64,000 bases of DNA from JAEUMY01 sp033764435 (GCA_033764435.1 JANRIX010000046.1:72253-136252); one strand, 5' to 3'; positions 1-11,118 are shown, counted from the first letter of the stretch. A program made the numbers and translations. The notes: generated by a model not told the origin, from the sequence alone.

Positions 1-784
1 CATCCTGCGCTTTCTCCTTCAACGCCTCCAGCCTGCGCTTCACGTTCTCGCGGCGCTCGGCGCGTCGCTTCTCGATGATGGCTTGCACGGCCGCGTGCTT
101 GCCCACAAAGCGACTTTCGAAGCGACCGGGACGGAAGAACTTGGGCACGTCCTGCAGCAAGCGCGGCCGCACCTTGCGGTCCAGACCGGCGAAGCCGGCG
201 CGGTTGGGTGATACCTCGACGCGCCCGGCTTCGGTGGTGATATAGGTGCCGCCTTCGTACACGCGGTCATAGAGGCCAGGCTCGCCTTCGCTGCTGCCTT
301 GCGGAATGACCAGCGTTTCGTGATCCGTGCCGCGAATGCCCACCGTGGCAGTGGGCGTCTTGACCTGATAGCGATCCTTGCCCAGCTTGCCGATCCAGCC
401 AGTCACCGAACGGAAGCCGCCCTGCAACACGCCGAAGATGGCGGAATCCGTGTCCTCGCCATCGGCCTGATATTTGGTGATGCGCATCTTCGTGTTGGGT
501 CGCACGGAGAGGTAGCCGCCGTCTTCCATGTCGAGATGCAGCTCGCCATCGGCACCGGTGACGATGTTGTCGCCTTCGTTGACGGTTTCGCCGACCTTCG
601 CCGCGCGCCGCGTGCGCTTCGCGTCGTACAGCGCGACGTCGCCCTCAACAAGCGCGATGCGCGCGGCCTGGCGGATGGCCGCCTGGGTGTCTTTGACCGG
701 TGTCGTGTTTTGCGCGAAGGCCAGCGGCAGGAATGCGGCCAGACTGGTCGCCAGCATGAATCGGAACAATCGGTGGGGATTCAT
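1..784 (-). CDS. FecR-domain protein, secreted, 3' end missing
   Basis: The gene runs off the left edge of the window, so only the first 261 codons are visible. It starts with ATG at 784 behind a good ribosome site (AGAAGGAGA). Residues 1-24 form a signal peptide (MNPHR start, hydrophobic core, cut after LAFA), so the product is exported. Residues about 35-150 look like a FecR domain, including the family's typical TPTATVGIRGTDHE stretch. The visible end is very basic and probably helical (EKRRAERRENVKRR). FecR domains occur in anti-sigma regulators and in stand-alone periplasmic proteins. With a signal peptide instead of a cytoplasmic N-terminus, this looks like the second kind. The specific role is unknown. 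It lies 24 bases downstream of the acetoacetyl-CoA synthetase on the same strand. Confidence 0.85.
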   Translation of the reverse strand, partial: MNPHRLFRFMLATSLAAFLPLAFAQNTTPVKDTQAAIRQAARIALVEGDVALYDAKRTRRAAKVGETVNEGDNIVTGADGELHLDMEDGGYLSVRPNTKMRITKYQADGEDTDSAIFGVLQGGFRSVTGWIGKLGKDRYQVKTPTATVGIRGTDHETLVIPQGSSEGEPGLYDRVYEGGTYITTEAGRVEVSPNRAGFAGLDRKVRPRLLQDVPKFFRPGRFESRFVGKHAAVQAIIEKRRAERRENVKRRLEALKEKAQD

Positions 785-808
785 GCGGGTCTCCTTCTGT
801 TCATGAGG

Positions 809-2821
<2,013 letters not shown>

Positions 2822-2884
2822 CAATGGGCGCCGGGCTTGGCCGGCGCTTCCTTTCTGTGCGGTGTGGGATGTCCGGTAGCGGAA

Positions 2885-4231
2885 TCAGAGCGCCACGCGG
2901 AACGCGGCTTCCGTCTTGGCCTTCACCTCATCCAGCGTGATCCTGGGGTGGAGCTCCTTCAGCACCAGCCCGCCCGGCTCGACTTCGAACACGCAGAGGT
3001 CGGTGATGATCATGTTGACCACGCCTTTGCCGGTGATGGGCAGCGAGCACTGCTTCAGCACCTTCGAGGCGCCATCCTTGGAGCAATGCTCCATCAGGAC
3101 GATCACGCGGCGCACGCCGGACACGAGATCCATCGCGCCACCGGGGCCCTTCACCATCTTGCCCGGCACCATCCAGTTGGCGAGGTCGCCATTCTCGGCC
3201 ACTTCCAGGCCGCCGAGAATGGAGAGGTCGATGTGACCGCCTCGAATCATGGCGAAGGAATCCGCCGAGGAGAAAAAGCTCGAACCGGGAATGGTGGTGA
3301 TGGTCTGCTTGCCGGCGTTGATGAGGTCCGGATCGATATCCGCCTCGTGCGGGAAGGGGCCGATGCCGAGCAGGCCGTTCTCGGATTGCAGCGTGACGTT
3401 TACGTTTTCCGGAATGTAGTTGGCGACCAGCGTCGGGATGCCGATGCCCAAGTTCACGTAGAAGCCATCGCGCAGTTCCAGCGCGGCGCGCTTGGCCATG
3501 AGGTGACGGGTGGGCGTATCGCCCTTGGACACCTGGCCACCGGCCACGGTGCGGAACTCTATGCGCTTTTCAAACTTGGCGCCCTGGATGATGCGGTCCA
3601 CATAGATGCCCGGCGTGTGGATCTGATCCGGATCGAGATCGCCCACTTCCACCAGTTCCTCGACTTCAGCCACGGTCACCTTGCCGCAAGTGGCGATCAT
3701 CGGGTTGAAGTTGCGCGAGGTCATGCGATAGACCAGGTTGCCAGCCTTGTCGCCCTTCCAGGCTTTCACGATGGAGACGTCGGCCTTGATGGCTTCTTCC
3801 AGCACGTACTCCTTGCCGTCAAAGCTGCGCGTGGGCTTGCCCTCGGCGATCTTGGTGCCGAATGCCGTGCGCGTATAGAAACCGGGAATGCCGGCGCCGC
3901 CGGCGCGCAGCTTTTCGGCCAGCGTGCCTTGGGGCGTGAGTTGCAGCTCCAGTTCACCCGCGAGCACCTGGCGCTCGAATTCCTTGTTCTCGCCCACGTA
4001 GGAGGCGATGACTTTTTTCACCTGGCGGGTCTTCAGGAGGAGGCCCATGCCAAAGTCATCCACACCGGCGTTGTTGCCGACGATGGTAAGACCCTTGGTG
4101 CCGGACTCCACCAATGCACCGATGAGGTTTTCCGGAATGCCGCAGAGGCCGAAGCCGCCGGCCGCGATGGTCATGTCGTCCTTCAACAGGCCCGCCAGCG
4201 CGGACTTGGCATCTGCATACACTTTGCTCAT
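2885..4231 (-). CDS. 3-oxoacid CoA-transferase, A and B subunits fused
   Basis: Succinyl-CoA:3-ketoacid CoA-transferase moves CoA from succinyl-CoA to acetoacetate. Residues 1 to about 225 match the A subunit (GGFGLCGIPENLI, GNNAG). Residues about 240-448 match the B subunit, with catalytic Glu284 in SENGLLGIG. Most bacteria encode scoA and scoB separately. Here one 448-residue frame covers both, with a join of only about 15 residues (around GGQVSKGDTP) and no stop. The total equals the sum of two separate subunits, so it is a clean fusion and not a read-through with leftover spacer. ATG at 4231 follows AAGGAGACCCC. The gene sits directly upstream of acetoacetyl-CoA synthetase and probably shares its transcript. 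Confidence 0.93.
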   Translation of the reverse strand: MSKVYADAKSALAGLLKDDMTIAAGGFGLCGIPENLIGALVESGTKGLTIVGNNAGVDDFGMGLLLKTRQVKKVIASYVGENKEFERQVLAGELELQLTPQGTLAEKLRAGGAGIPGFYTRTAFGTKIAEGKPTRSFDGKEYVLEEAIKADVSIVKAWKGDKAGNLVYRMTSRNFNPMIATCGKVTVAEVEELVEVGDLDPDQIHTPGIYVDRIIQGAKFEKRIEFRTVAGGQVSKGDTPTRHLMAKRAALELRDGFYVNLGIGIPTLVANYIPENVNVTLQSENGLLGIGPFPHEADIDPDLINAGKQTITTIPGSSFFSSADSFAMIRGGHIDLSILGGLEVAENGDLANWMVPGKMVKGPGGAMDLVSGVRRVIVLMEHCSKDGASKVLKQCSLPITGKGVVNMIITDLCVFEVEPGGLVLKELHPRITLDEVKAKTEAAFRVAL

Positions 4232-4258
4232 GGGGTCTCCTTGGTGATTTTGTTCAGG

Positions 4259-4726
4259 TCAGGCAGTACGCAGCATGATCACATGCTGGATGCCGTCTTC
4301 GTCGTAGGGTTCGGACACGGTCTTGAACCCGTATCCGCCGTAAAACTTTTCCAGGTACATCTGGGCGCCGATGCGAATATTCGCACCGGGATACAGCGCC
4401 TCGCAGCGCGCCACCGCTTCCTTCATCAGCGCCTGACCGTAGCCGCCGCGGCGGAAACGCCTTGTGGTCAGCACGCGGCCGATCGACGGCTCTTCATACT
4501 TCAGGCCGGGCGGGACGATGCGCGCATAGGCTGCAATCGACGCTGCAATCTCATCCCCCACTTTGCCGATAAGGTGGTGACATTGCGGGTCGGCGCCATC
4601 GGCATCGAGAAACGCGCAGGTCTGCTCCAGCACAAACACCGACTCGCGCGCGACGACGATGTCGTGCCACTCGCGCGTAGCGAGATCGTCAAAGTGGGCA
4701 AATCGCCAGTTCATCAACGCACTCAC
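4259..4726 (-). CDS. GNAT N-acetyltransferase, ElaA-like
   Basis: A 155-residue single-domain acetyltransferase of the GNAT fold, most like ElaA: the early RESVFVLEQ stretch followed by DADGAD, and the acetyl-CoA loop RRFRRGGYGQALM at about residues 88-100. The substrate is unknown. The start is GTG at 4726, overlapping the TGA of the DUF2199 gene by four bases (GTGA), with an AAGAAGG ribosome site. An internal ATG at 4714 (MNWRF) is the alternative. The overlap suggests translational coupling. ANIR near residue 115 comes from the 12-bp palindrome. Confidence 0.85.
   Translation of the reverse strand: MSALMNWRFAHFDDLATREWHDIVVARESVFVLEQTCAFLDADGADPQCHHLIGKVGDEIAASIAAYARIVPPGLKYEEPSIGRVLTTRRFRRGGYGQALMKEAVARCEALYPGANIRIGAQMYLEKFYGGYGFKTVSEPYDEDGIQHVIMLRTA
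4373..4384. repeat. GCGAATATTCGC palindrome, copy 2
   Basis: Exact copy inside the GNAT gene, read as Ala-Asn-Ile-Arg. Confidence 0.97.
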
Positions 4727-5232
4727 GCCTTCTTCCCAAACGCCAGCTCAACAATTTCCGCACGCCGATGCGAGGTGATGCCGGCACGTTGTTCGCGCTC
4801 GAAGGGATGGCCGGAGAGGCGCAGAAAAAAGGAGGGCCGTTCGTGGCGGTTGAAGCGGATGGCAACCCGTGCACCCAGCGACTGCCCCGGAAGATAGCGC
4901 CTCATGTCGTTGGCGATGCGTCCCCAGACGAGGCCGCTGCGCATGAAATCGCGGGGGCGGAACACGTGCCGCGCCCAATGAAACGTGTCGCGATCCACCT
5001 CGGCCCACGCACCAATGCAAAATTCGCGGTCTTCATCGATGATGCGTGTCGGCAGTACACCACGAATGAAGTAGCGACGACGATTCAACACACAGAAATT
5101 TTCGCTGGCCCAGCTCTTGCGATACACCGCCATCGTCGAATAGAAGAAATCGTCCGGCCGCTTGAAGGTCGGCTCCATTTCCGATGGCGGATGGGCCTTG
5201 CCGCACTGGGCACAGATCATCGAACCATCCAT
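4723..5232 (-). CDS. DUF2199 domain protein
   Basis: A 169-residue protein of unknown function. The N-terminus carries a Cys-x-x-Cys pair (C7, C10, CAQCGK), probably half of a zinc site. It is followed by the DUF2199 core with NFCVLNRRRYFIRG and FCIGAWAEVDRDTF. I use the ATG at 5232, because the upstream start at 5277 would run about 40 bases into the end of ppsA and adds no conserved sequence. It lies 5 bases after the ppsA stop and overlaps the GNAT start by 4 bases, so ppsA, this gene and the acetyltransferase probably share a transcript. Confidence 0.8.
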   Translation of the reverse strand: MDGSMICAQCGKAHPPSEMEPTFKRPDDFFYSTMAVYRKSWASENFCVLNRRRYFIRGVLPTRIIDEDREFCIGAWAEVDRDTFHWARHVFRPRDFMRSGLVWGRIANDMRRYLPGQSLGARVAIRFNRHERPSFFLRLSGHPFEREQRAGITSHRRAEIVELAFGKKA

Positions 5233-5237
5233 ACCAC

Positions 5238-7616
5238 TCAGCCCGCCTTGCCGCCACTCTTGGCCAGATGCAGCCAAGTCTCCACCACCGTGTCAGGATT
5301 CAGCGACATGGACTCGATGCCTTCCTGCATCAGCCACTCGGCGAGGTCCGGATAGTCCGACGGACCCTGACCGCAGATGCCGACGTATTTGTTGGCGTTG
5401 CGGCAGGCGGAGATGGCGAGATGCAGCATGCGCTTCACAGCGGCATCGCGTTCGTCGAACGCATCCATCACCAGTCCGGAATCGCGATCCAGCGCCAGGG
5501 TGAGCTGGGTCATGTCGTTGGAGCCGATGGAGAAGCCGTCGAAGTGCTTCAGGAACTCGTCGGCCAGGATGGCGTTGGACGGGATCTCGCACATCATCAC
5601 GATCTTGAGACCGTTCTTGCCACGCTCCAGGCCGAAGGCCTTCATGATCTCCTGCACCTTGACGCCTTCGCTCACGGTGCGCACGAAGGGCACCATCAAC
5701 TCGACGTTGGTCAGGCCCATCTCGTCGCGTACATACTTCATGGCCTCGCATTCGAGGCGGAAGCAGTCGCGGAAACTCGCGGCGATATAGCGCGACGCGC
5801 CGCGGAAGCCCAGCATGGGATTTTCTTCCGTCGGCTCATAGCGCGGGCCCCCGATGAGGTTGCGGTATTCGTTGCTCTTGAAATCGGAGAGGCGAACGAT
5901 GACTTTTTTGGGCCAGAACGCGGCGGCGATGGTGGCGACACCCTCGATCATCTTCTGGCGATAGAAGTTCACCGGGTCGGCATAGCCGCGCGACTGCTTC
6001 TCGACCTGGGCCTTGAGCTCACCGGGGAGCGATGCGTATTCCAGGCAGGCCTTGGGATGGATGCCGATGGTGTTGCTGATGATGAATTCCAGCCGGGCGA
6101 GGCCCACACCTTCATTGGGCAACTGGCAGAAGTCGAACGCGAGCTGCGGGTTGCCCACGTTCATCGCAATCTTCACGGGGATGCTGGGCATCTTGTCCAG
6201 CGCGATTTCCTGCAGCTCGAAGTCGATGAGGCCCTGATAGATGTTGCCGGTGTCGCCTTCGCAGCAGGCGACCGTGACCTCCTGCCCGTCTTCCAGCTTG
6301 TCGGTCGCGTCCTCGCAGCCCACCACTGCCGGCACACCGAGTTCACGCGCAATGATCGCGGCATGACAGGTGCGGCCACCGCGATTGGTGACGATGGCGG
6401 AGGCGCGCTTCATCACCGGCTCCCAGTTGGGATCGGTCATGTCGGTGACCAGCACGTCCCCGTCCTGCACGCGGTCGATCTGGTCGACATCCTTGATGAT
6501 GCGCACCTTGCCGCGCCCCACCTTGCCGCCGATGGCGCGGCCGGTGACCAGGAGCTCACCCTTGCCCAGCAGGCGATAGCGGGACAACGTGTCGGTGCGC
6601 GTTTCCTGCGACTTCACCGTCTCGGGGCGGGCCTGCAGGATGTAGAGCTTGCCGTCGTTGCCATCCTTGCCCCACTCGATGTCCATGGGTCGGCCGTAGT
6701 GCTTTTCGATGGCGACGGCGTAGCGCGCCAGCTCTTCCGCCTCGGCATCAGTGAGCGAAAACGAAGCGCGCTCGTCATCGGTGACGATGTGCTCGCGTAC
6801 CGACTTGCCGGCCGCCACTTCCGCGCTGAACACCAGCTTGCGCGCCTTCTGGCCGAGGCTGCGGCGGAGCACGGCCGGCTTGCCGTTGCCGAGGCAGAGC
6901 TTGCTTACGTAGAACTCGTCCGGATTCACCGCACCCTGCACCACCATTTCACCCAATCCGTAGCTTGAGGTGATGAACACCACCTCGCGAAAGCCGGATT
7001 CAGTGTCCATGGTGAACATCACGCCGGCAGCCCCCGTGTCGGAGCGCACCATGCGCTGCACGCCGGCGGAGATTGAAACTTCCTCGTGCGAAAAACCCTT
7101 GTGGACGCGATAGGAAATGGCGCGGTCGTTGTACAGCGAGGCGTAGACCCGCTTCACCGCATCGAGAATGTTCTCGATGCCGGAGATGTTGAGATAGGTT
7201 TCCTGCTGGCCGGCGAAGGAGGCATCGGGCAGATCCTCGGCGGTCGCCGAGGAGCGCACGGCGAAGCTGGCCTTGTCGTTGTCGGCGGCGAGCTGCGAAT
7301 ATTCGCTGCGGATCTGCTGCTCCAGTTCCGCCGGCAGCGCGCCGTCTTCCAGCCACTTGCGAATATTCGCACCGGCAGCGGCGAGCGCCTTCACGTCGTT
7401 GACGTCAAGATTCTTCACCTCGGCCTGGATTTTCTCGCCCAGCCCGTTGTGCTTCAGGAAGAGCTGGAAGGCTTCGGCCGTGGTGGCAAAGCCGCCTGGT
7501 ACCCGCACGCCCGCCTTGTCCAGCTGGCTGATCAGTTCCCCCAGCGAGGCATTCTTGCCCCCCACGGTGGCGACGTCGGTCATGCGGAGTTTGGCGAGGG
7601 GCAGGACGTAGGACAT
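5238..7616 (-). CDS. ppsA: Phosphoenolpyruvate synthase
   Basis: It converts pyruvate, ATP and water to PEP, AMP and phosphate in gluconeogenesis. The 792 residues are full length. The ATP-grasp N-terminal domain begins VGGKNASLGEL. The swivelling domain holds the phosphorylated His418 in GGRTCHAAIIARELG. The C-terminal TIM barrel has NEGVGLARLEFI and GSNDMTQL. It is transcribed divergently from ppsR, whose product phosphorylates the threonine next to this histidine (T416 in the TCH triad). That pairing is the common arrangement. Two copies of the 12-bp palindrome lie 64 bases apart in the N-terminal domain. Confidence 0.97.
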   Translation of the reverse strand: MSYVLPLAKLRMTDVATVGGKNASLGELISQLDKAGVRVPGGFATTAEAFQLFLKHNGLGEKIQAEVKNLDVNDVKALAAAGANIRKWLEDGALPAELEQQIRSEYSQLAADNDKASFAVRSSATAEDLPDASFAGQQETYLNISGIENILDAVKRVYASLYNDRAISYRVHKGFSHEEVSISAGVQRMVRSDTGAAGVMFTMDTESGFREVVFITSSYGLGEMVVQGAVNPDEFYVSKLCLGNGKPAVLRRSLGQKARKLVFSAEVAAGKSVREHIVTDDERASFSLTDAEAEELARYAVAIEKHYGRPMDIEWGKDGNDGKLYILQARPETVKSQETRTDTLSRYRLLGKGELLVTGRAIGGKVGRGKVRIIKDVDQIDRVQDGDVLVTDMTDPNWEPVMKRASAIVTNRGGRTCHAAIIARELGVPAVVGCEDATDKLEDGQEVTVACCEGDTGNIYQGLIDFELQEIALDKMPSIPVKIAMNVGNPQLAFDFCQLPNEGVGLARLEFIISNTIGIHPKACLEYASLPGELKAQVEKQSRGYADPVNFYRQKMIEGVATIAAAFWPKKVIVRLSDFKSNEYRNLIGGPRYEPTEENPMLGFRGASRYIAASFRDCFRLECEAMKYVRDEMGLTNVELMVPFVRTVSEGVKVQEIMKAFGLERGKNGLKIVMMCEIPSNAILADEFLKHFDGFSIGSNDMTQLTLALDRDSGLVMDAFDERDAAVKRMLHLAISACRNANKYVGICGQGPSDYPDLAEWLMQEGIESMSLNPDTVVETWLHLAKSGGKAG
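7295..7306. repeat. GCGAATATTCGC palindrome, copy 3
   Basis: Exact copy in ppsA, read as Glu-Tyr-Ser (residues 105-107). Confidence 0.97.
7359..7370. repeat. GCGAATATTCGC palindrome, copy 4
   Basis: Exact copy in ppsA, read as Ala-Asn-Ile-Arg (residues 83-86), only 64 bases from the previous copy. Confidence 0.97.
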
Positions 7617-7789
7617 GTTGGGGCTCGGGGCGGTAGGTAAGAATTCTGAGCAGCGCTTGCGACTCGAATTGCAGGGCCGCGCGCTGGAAGTGAAGCGGTG
7701 GCCCCGATTATACTGGCGCGCACCCCTGTTTGCTGCCCCGCAGCAAATTCCCCGCCACCCGCTCCCTCACCTCTGCCAAGGTCACCGCC
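7617..7789. promoter_or_regulatory. ppsA/ppsR divergent promoter region
   Basis: This 173-base gap must hold promoters for both genes. On the plus strand a TATACT hexamer at 7709-7714 is a plausible -10 for ppsR, but no good -35 stands in front of it. I could not pick a convincing ppsA promoter. Confidence 0.4.
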
Positions 7790-8614
7790 ATGCCCACCCG
7801 CCGCTCCGTGTTTTTCGTCTCCGACCGCACTGGCATCACCGTGGAAATGCTGGGCAACTCGCTGCTCACCCAGTTCGACGACATCGAGTTCAAGCGAGTC
7901 ACGCTGCCCTTCATCGACTCGCTGGAGAAGGCAAGGGAAGCCAAGCGCCAGATCAGCGCGGCATTCGCCGAATCCGGCAAGCGACCGATCGTGTTCACGT
8001 CCCAGGTGGACGAGGCGGTGCGCGCCGAGATGACCCAGGTCGACGGCCTCGTGCTGGACCTCTTCGAGCGCTTCATCGTGCCGCTGGAAGAGGAGCTGGG
8101 GGTGAAGAGCGCCCACGCCATCGGCCGCTCGCACAGCGCGGGCAATTTCAAGGATTACAACCACCGCATCGAGGCTGTGAACTACACCCTGGCGCACGAT
8201 GACGGCGTGACCAACCGCAATCTGGACCAGGCGGACATCATCCTCGTGGGTGTGTCCCGCTCCGGCAAGACGCCGACCTGCCTCTACATGGCGCTGCAGT
8301 TCGGCGTGAAGACGGCCAACTACCCGCTCATCCCTGAAGATCTGGAGGCCATGCGCCTGCCCCCCGCGCTGGTGCCGCTGAAGAGCAAGGTCTGGGGGCT
8401 CTCCATCGCGCCGGACCGGCTGCACCAGATCCGCACCGAGCGCAAACCGGACAGCAAGTACGCTTCGCTGGACAACTGCAAATACGAGGTCGAGGCCGCC
8501 GAGAAACTGATGGGCATGTCCGGCATTCCTTTCCTCAACTCCACCTCGAAGTCCATCGAGGAGCTGGCCACGCACATCCTGCACGAGGCGCAACTGGTCC
8601 GTCGGGTGTACTGA
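7790..8614 (+). CDS. ppsR: PEP synthase regulatory kinase/phosphotransferase
   Basis: A DUF299-family bifunctional enzyme. It inactivates PEP synthase by ADP-dependent phosphorylation of the active-site threonine and reactivates it by phosphate-dependent removal. The 274 residues match the family. The start region reads RRSVFFVSDRTGITVE, and the P-loop GVSRSGKTPT is at residues 154-163. I chose ATG 7790, with AAGGT just upstream. The frame is open to 7730, but the extra residues do not resemble the family. It stands divergent to its target ppsA. Confidence 0.95.
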   Translation: MPTRRSVFFVSDRTGITVEMLGNSLLTQFDDIEFKRVTLPFIDSLEKAREAKRQISAAFAESGKRPIVFTSQVDEAVRAEMTQVDGLVLDLFERFIVPLEEELGVKSAHAIGRSHSAGNFKDYNHRIEAVNYTLAHDDGVTNRNLDQADIILVGVSRSGKTPTCLYMALQFGVKTANYPLIPEDLEAMRLPPALVPLKSKVWGLSIAPDRLHQIRTERKPDSKYASLDNCKYEVEAAEKLMGMSGIPFLNSTSKSIEELATHILHEAQLVRRVY

Positions 8615-8837
8615 GCCGACGCCGGCCCGCCCCATCGGCTTCCAATCTGCGCCGGCCAACTGTTGCAGTCGCGGCACGCCCAGCGTGCAGGAGTGCGCCA
8701 ACACGCATTGGCGCGTTCCCCTTTGTGGCCCTTTGTGGGATGATTCCGCCTGTTCCAAGCTTGACCACGAGCGGCGCCATGAGACGCCGCCGACCGATTC
8801 CGCAAACACTCAGAACCTTCCACTCGAGGAGCCACTC

Positions 8838-10733
8838 ATGAAAAGCCGCATCAAATCCAAGCTGCTGCCCGCACTGGTCACCGCCACGCTGGGCGCCATT
8901 GCCGCCCCGGCGCAGGCCGCACAGTTCACCGGCGTGTTCATCTTTGGGGACAGCCTGTCCGACGCAGGCTACTTCCGCCCGGCCCTGATCGGCCTTGGCG
9001 TGCCCGCCAACGTCGCCTCGACGCTCGGCCGCTTCACCACCAACCCGGGCCCGGTGTGGTCGGAAATCGTGAGCCAGCGCTATGGCGTCACGCCGCGTGC
9101 GAGCAATGACAGTGCCGGCAACATCTTCGCTCAGGGTGGTGCACGGGTTGCAGTCGACTCCGCCTCCACGCCGCCGGGCGCAGCACAGCGTCCGGTGTCT
9201 GTGCAGATCACCGAATTCCTCGCCCGTACCGGCGGCGCAGATCCGAACGCCCTGTATGGTGTGTGGGCCGGTGCCAATGACATCTTCCAGACCCTGCCCG
9301 CAATTTCCGGCGGCTCGGTCGATCCGGCGGTATTCATCCCCCAGCTGGCCGGTGCCAATATCCAGCAGATCGGCCGCCTGCGTGCCGCCGGCGCCCGCCA
9401 CATCCTGGTGTTCAACCTGCCAGACCTGGGCATCACGCCGCAGTTCACCGCGCTGGGCCCGGCCACGGCGGGTGCCGCCACTGCGCTGGCTGCGAACTTC
9501 AACACCTCTCTCTTCGCCGGCCTGCAGTCCGCTGGCATCAGCGTGATCCCGGTCGACACGTTCTCGCTGCTGAACGACGTGCGCGCCAACGCTGCAGCCT
9601 TCGGCTTCACCAACATCACCGGCGTAGCTTGCGGCCCGTTCCCGCCGTTTGCCCCCACGGGCGGCAACTCGCAGTTCTGCAACGCGAGCAACCTCGTTGC
9701 CCAGGGCGCCGCAACGTCCTTCCTGTTCGCTGACGGCGTGCATCCGACCACCGGCGCACATCGCGTCGTGGCCGACTATGTGGTGTCTCTCATCGAAGGC
9801 CCGCAGCAGTATTCGCTGCTGGGCGAGGCGCCGCTGCGCTCGCGTGAGAGCCATATCCGCACGCTGGACGCCGGCCTCCTCACCGGTTCGCAGGCCGAAG
9901 TGGGCAAGTGGACCGCCTTCGCCGCCGTGGACGGTGGCAAGTTCGACATCGACGCTTCGGGCATCAATCCGCAGCTGAAGTCCGACCAGAAATCGGTCAC
10001 GGTGGGCTTCACCATTCGCGCGTCTGAAGCCATGACCGTCGGCGTGGCACTGGGCACATCCGAGAACGAAGCCAGCTTCGGCGGCAACCTCGGCGGCTTC
10101 GACACGGACGAAACCACGATCTCCGCCTTCGCCTCGATCAAGTCGGGTGGCTTCTACGCCAATGCGGCGCTGTCCGTGGCCGATGTGGACTTCGAGAATG
10201 TGCGCCGGAACATCCAGCTGGGCCAGGTCCTCCGCACCGCGCGCGGCACCACCAACGGTTCCAACTCGTCCGGACACATCGCCTTCGGCTACGACTTCAA
10301 CATGGGCAAGCTGACGTTCGGCCCGCAGGTCAGCGTCACGAGCCAGAACATCACCGTCAACGACATCACTGAAGACGGCGCCGGGTCGGCCAACCTGAAG
10401 ATCCTGAAGCAGGAACGCAATTCCACGGTCACGAGCGCCGGTCTGCGCGCATCGCTTGATCTGGGCAAGCTCACGCCGTTCGCGCGCGTGACCTATGACC
10501 AGGAGCAGCGTGGTTCACCGCGCAACATCGGCGCCACGCCGCTCTCCGTCGCCACCGGCAATACCTACACCATGCCGGGCTATGTCGGTGACGAGCGCTG
10601 GAGCACCGCCACGGTCGGCCTGCGTGGCGTGGTGGGTCAGCGTCTCGGCTTCTCGCTGGCCTACTCGGCCGTGCAGGGCAAGTCGGGCGTGAAGCAGGAT
10701 GGTTTCGCCGCCAACGTGGCCTTCCAGTTCTGA
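8838..10733 (+). CDS. GDSL esterase/lipase autotransporter (type Va)
   Basis: A 631-residue surface esterase resembling Pseudomonas EstA. The signal peptide ends at APAQA (about residue 27). The SGNH hydrolase passenger has block I GDSLSD with nucleophile Ser39, block III GAND (Asn147, Asp148) and block V DGVH (Asp299, His302). All catalytic elements are intact. From about residue 370 the protein becomes an autotransporter beta-barrel and ends in Phe (FQF), as expected for BAM-dependent insertion. ATG 8838 follows GAGGA. The frame is open upstream to 8685, but that part has no signal sequence. The gene ends in its own strong terminator. Confidence 0.93.
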   Translation: MKSRIKSKLLPALVTATLGAIAAPAQAAQFTGVFIFGDSLSDAGYFRPALIGLGVPANVASTLGRFTTNPGPVWSEIVSQRYGVTPRASNDSAGNIFAQGGARVAVDSASTPPGAAQRPVSVQITEFLARTGGADPNALYGVWAGANDIFQTLPAISGGSVDPAVFIPQLAGANIQQIGRLRAAGARHILVFNLPDLGITPQFTALGPATAGAATALAANFNTSLFAGLQSAGISVIPVDTFSLLNDVRANAAAFGFTNITGVACGPFPPFAPTGGNSQFCNASNLVAQGAATSFLFADGVHPTTGAHRVVADYVVSLIEGPQQYSLLGEAPLRSRESHIRTLDAGLLTGSQAEVGKWTAFAAVDGGKFDIDASGINPQLKSDQKSVTVGFTIRASEAMTVGVALGTSENEASFGGNLGGFDTDETTISAFASIKSGGFYANAALSVADVDFENVRRNIQLGQVLRTARGTTNGSNSSGHIAFGYDFNMGKLTFGPQVSVTSQNITVNDITEDGAGSANLKILKQERNSTVTSAGLRASLDLGKLTPFARVTYDQEQRGSPRNIGATPLSVATGNTYTMPGYVGDERWSTATVGLRGVVGQRLGFSLAYSAVQGKSGVKQDGFAANVAFQF

Positions 10734-10754
10734 TTCATCTGCAGTTGGTTTCAA

Positions 10755-10788
10755 ACAAAGGGCCGGGGATTCCCGGCCCTTTGTTTTT
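10755..10788 (+). terminator. Rho-independent terminator after the esterase gene
   Basis: Perfect 13-bp stem ACAAAGGGCCGGG (10755-10767) and its complement (10772-10784) around a GATT loop, running into a short T tract. It lies 22 bases after the esterase stop and separates it from the DUF2007 gene. Confidence 0.92.
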
Positions 10789-10809
10789 GCGGCACAGTAT
10801 GTTCACACC

Positions 10810-11118
10810 ATGAAGCGCGCCTATACCGCCCTCAATCTGCCGGATGCCCAGCTCATGGCCGATCTTCTCGGTCGGGAAGGCATCCGGGTGCGCGTATTCA
10901 ATCAGAACGCGGCAGGTGCTTTGGGCGAGCTCCCGGTCGATGCCGCACAGCCGCAGGTGTGGGTCGAGGATGATCATCGCCTGGATGATGCACGCCGACT
11001 GATCGAGTCCTTTCAGGTTGCGAATATTCGCGGTGCGCCGTGGACCTGCCGCGAGTGCAGCGAAAGCAATCCGGTGACGTTCGAAACCTGCTGGAACTGC
11101 GGACTGGCGTCGAACTGA
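10810..11118 (+). CDS. DUF2007 domain protein with zinc ribbon
   Basis: A 102-residue two-domain protein. Residues 1-68 are a DUF2007 fold (MKRAYTA, LLGREGIRVRVFN, WVEDD), which resembles PII-like ferredoxin-fold proteins. Residues 78-97 form a zinc ribbon of the RanBP2 type (Cys80, Cys83, Cys94, Cys97; WTCREC and CWNCG). The 12-bp palindrome encodes ANIR at residues 71-74, exactly in the linker between the two domains. The function is unknown. ATG 10810 is chosen because it starts the conserved domain. It is convergent with the patatin gene. Confidence 0.82.
   Translation: MKRAYTALNLPDAQLMADLLGREGIRVRVFNQNAAGALGELPVDAAQPQVWVEDDHRLDDARRLIESFQVANIRGAPWTCRECSESNPVTFETCWNCGLASN
11020..11031. 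repeat. GCGAATATTCGC palindrome, copy 5
   Basis: Exact copy in the DUF2007 gene, in the interdomain linker, read as Ala-Asn-Ile-Arg. Confidence 0.97.

Noticed and set aside
2837..4897. 686-codon plus-strand frame over the CoA-transferase gene
   Set aside because: Antisense shadow of a gene with all catalytic motifs. No ribosome site or family.
5184..6968. 594-codon plus-strand frame over ppsA
   Set aside because: Antisense shadow. PpsA is intact and conserved.
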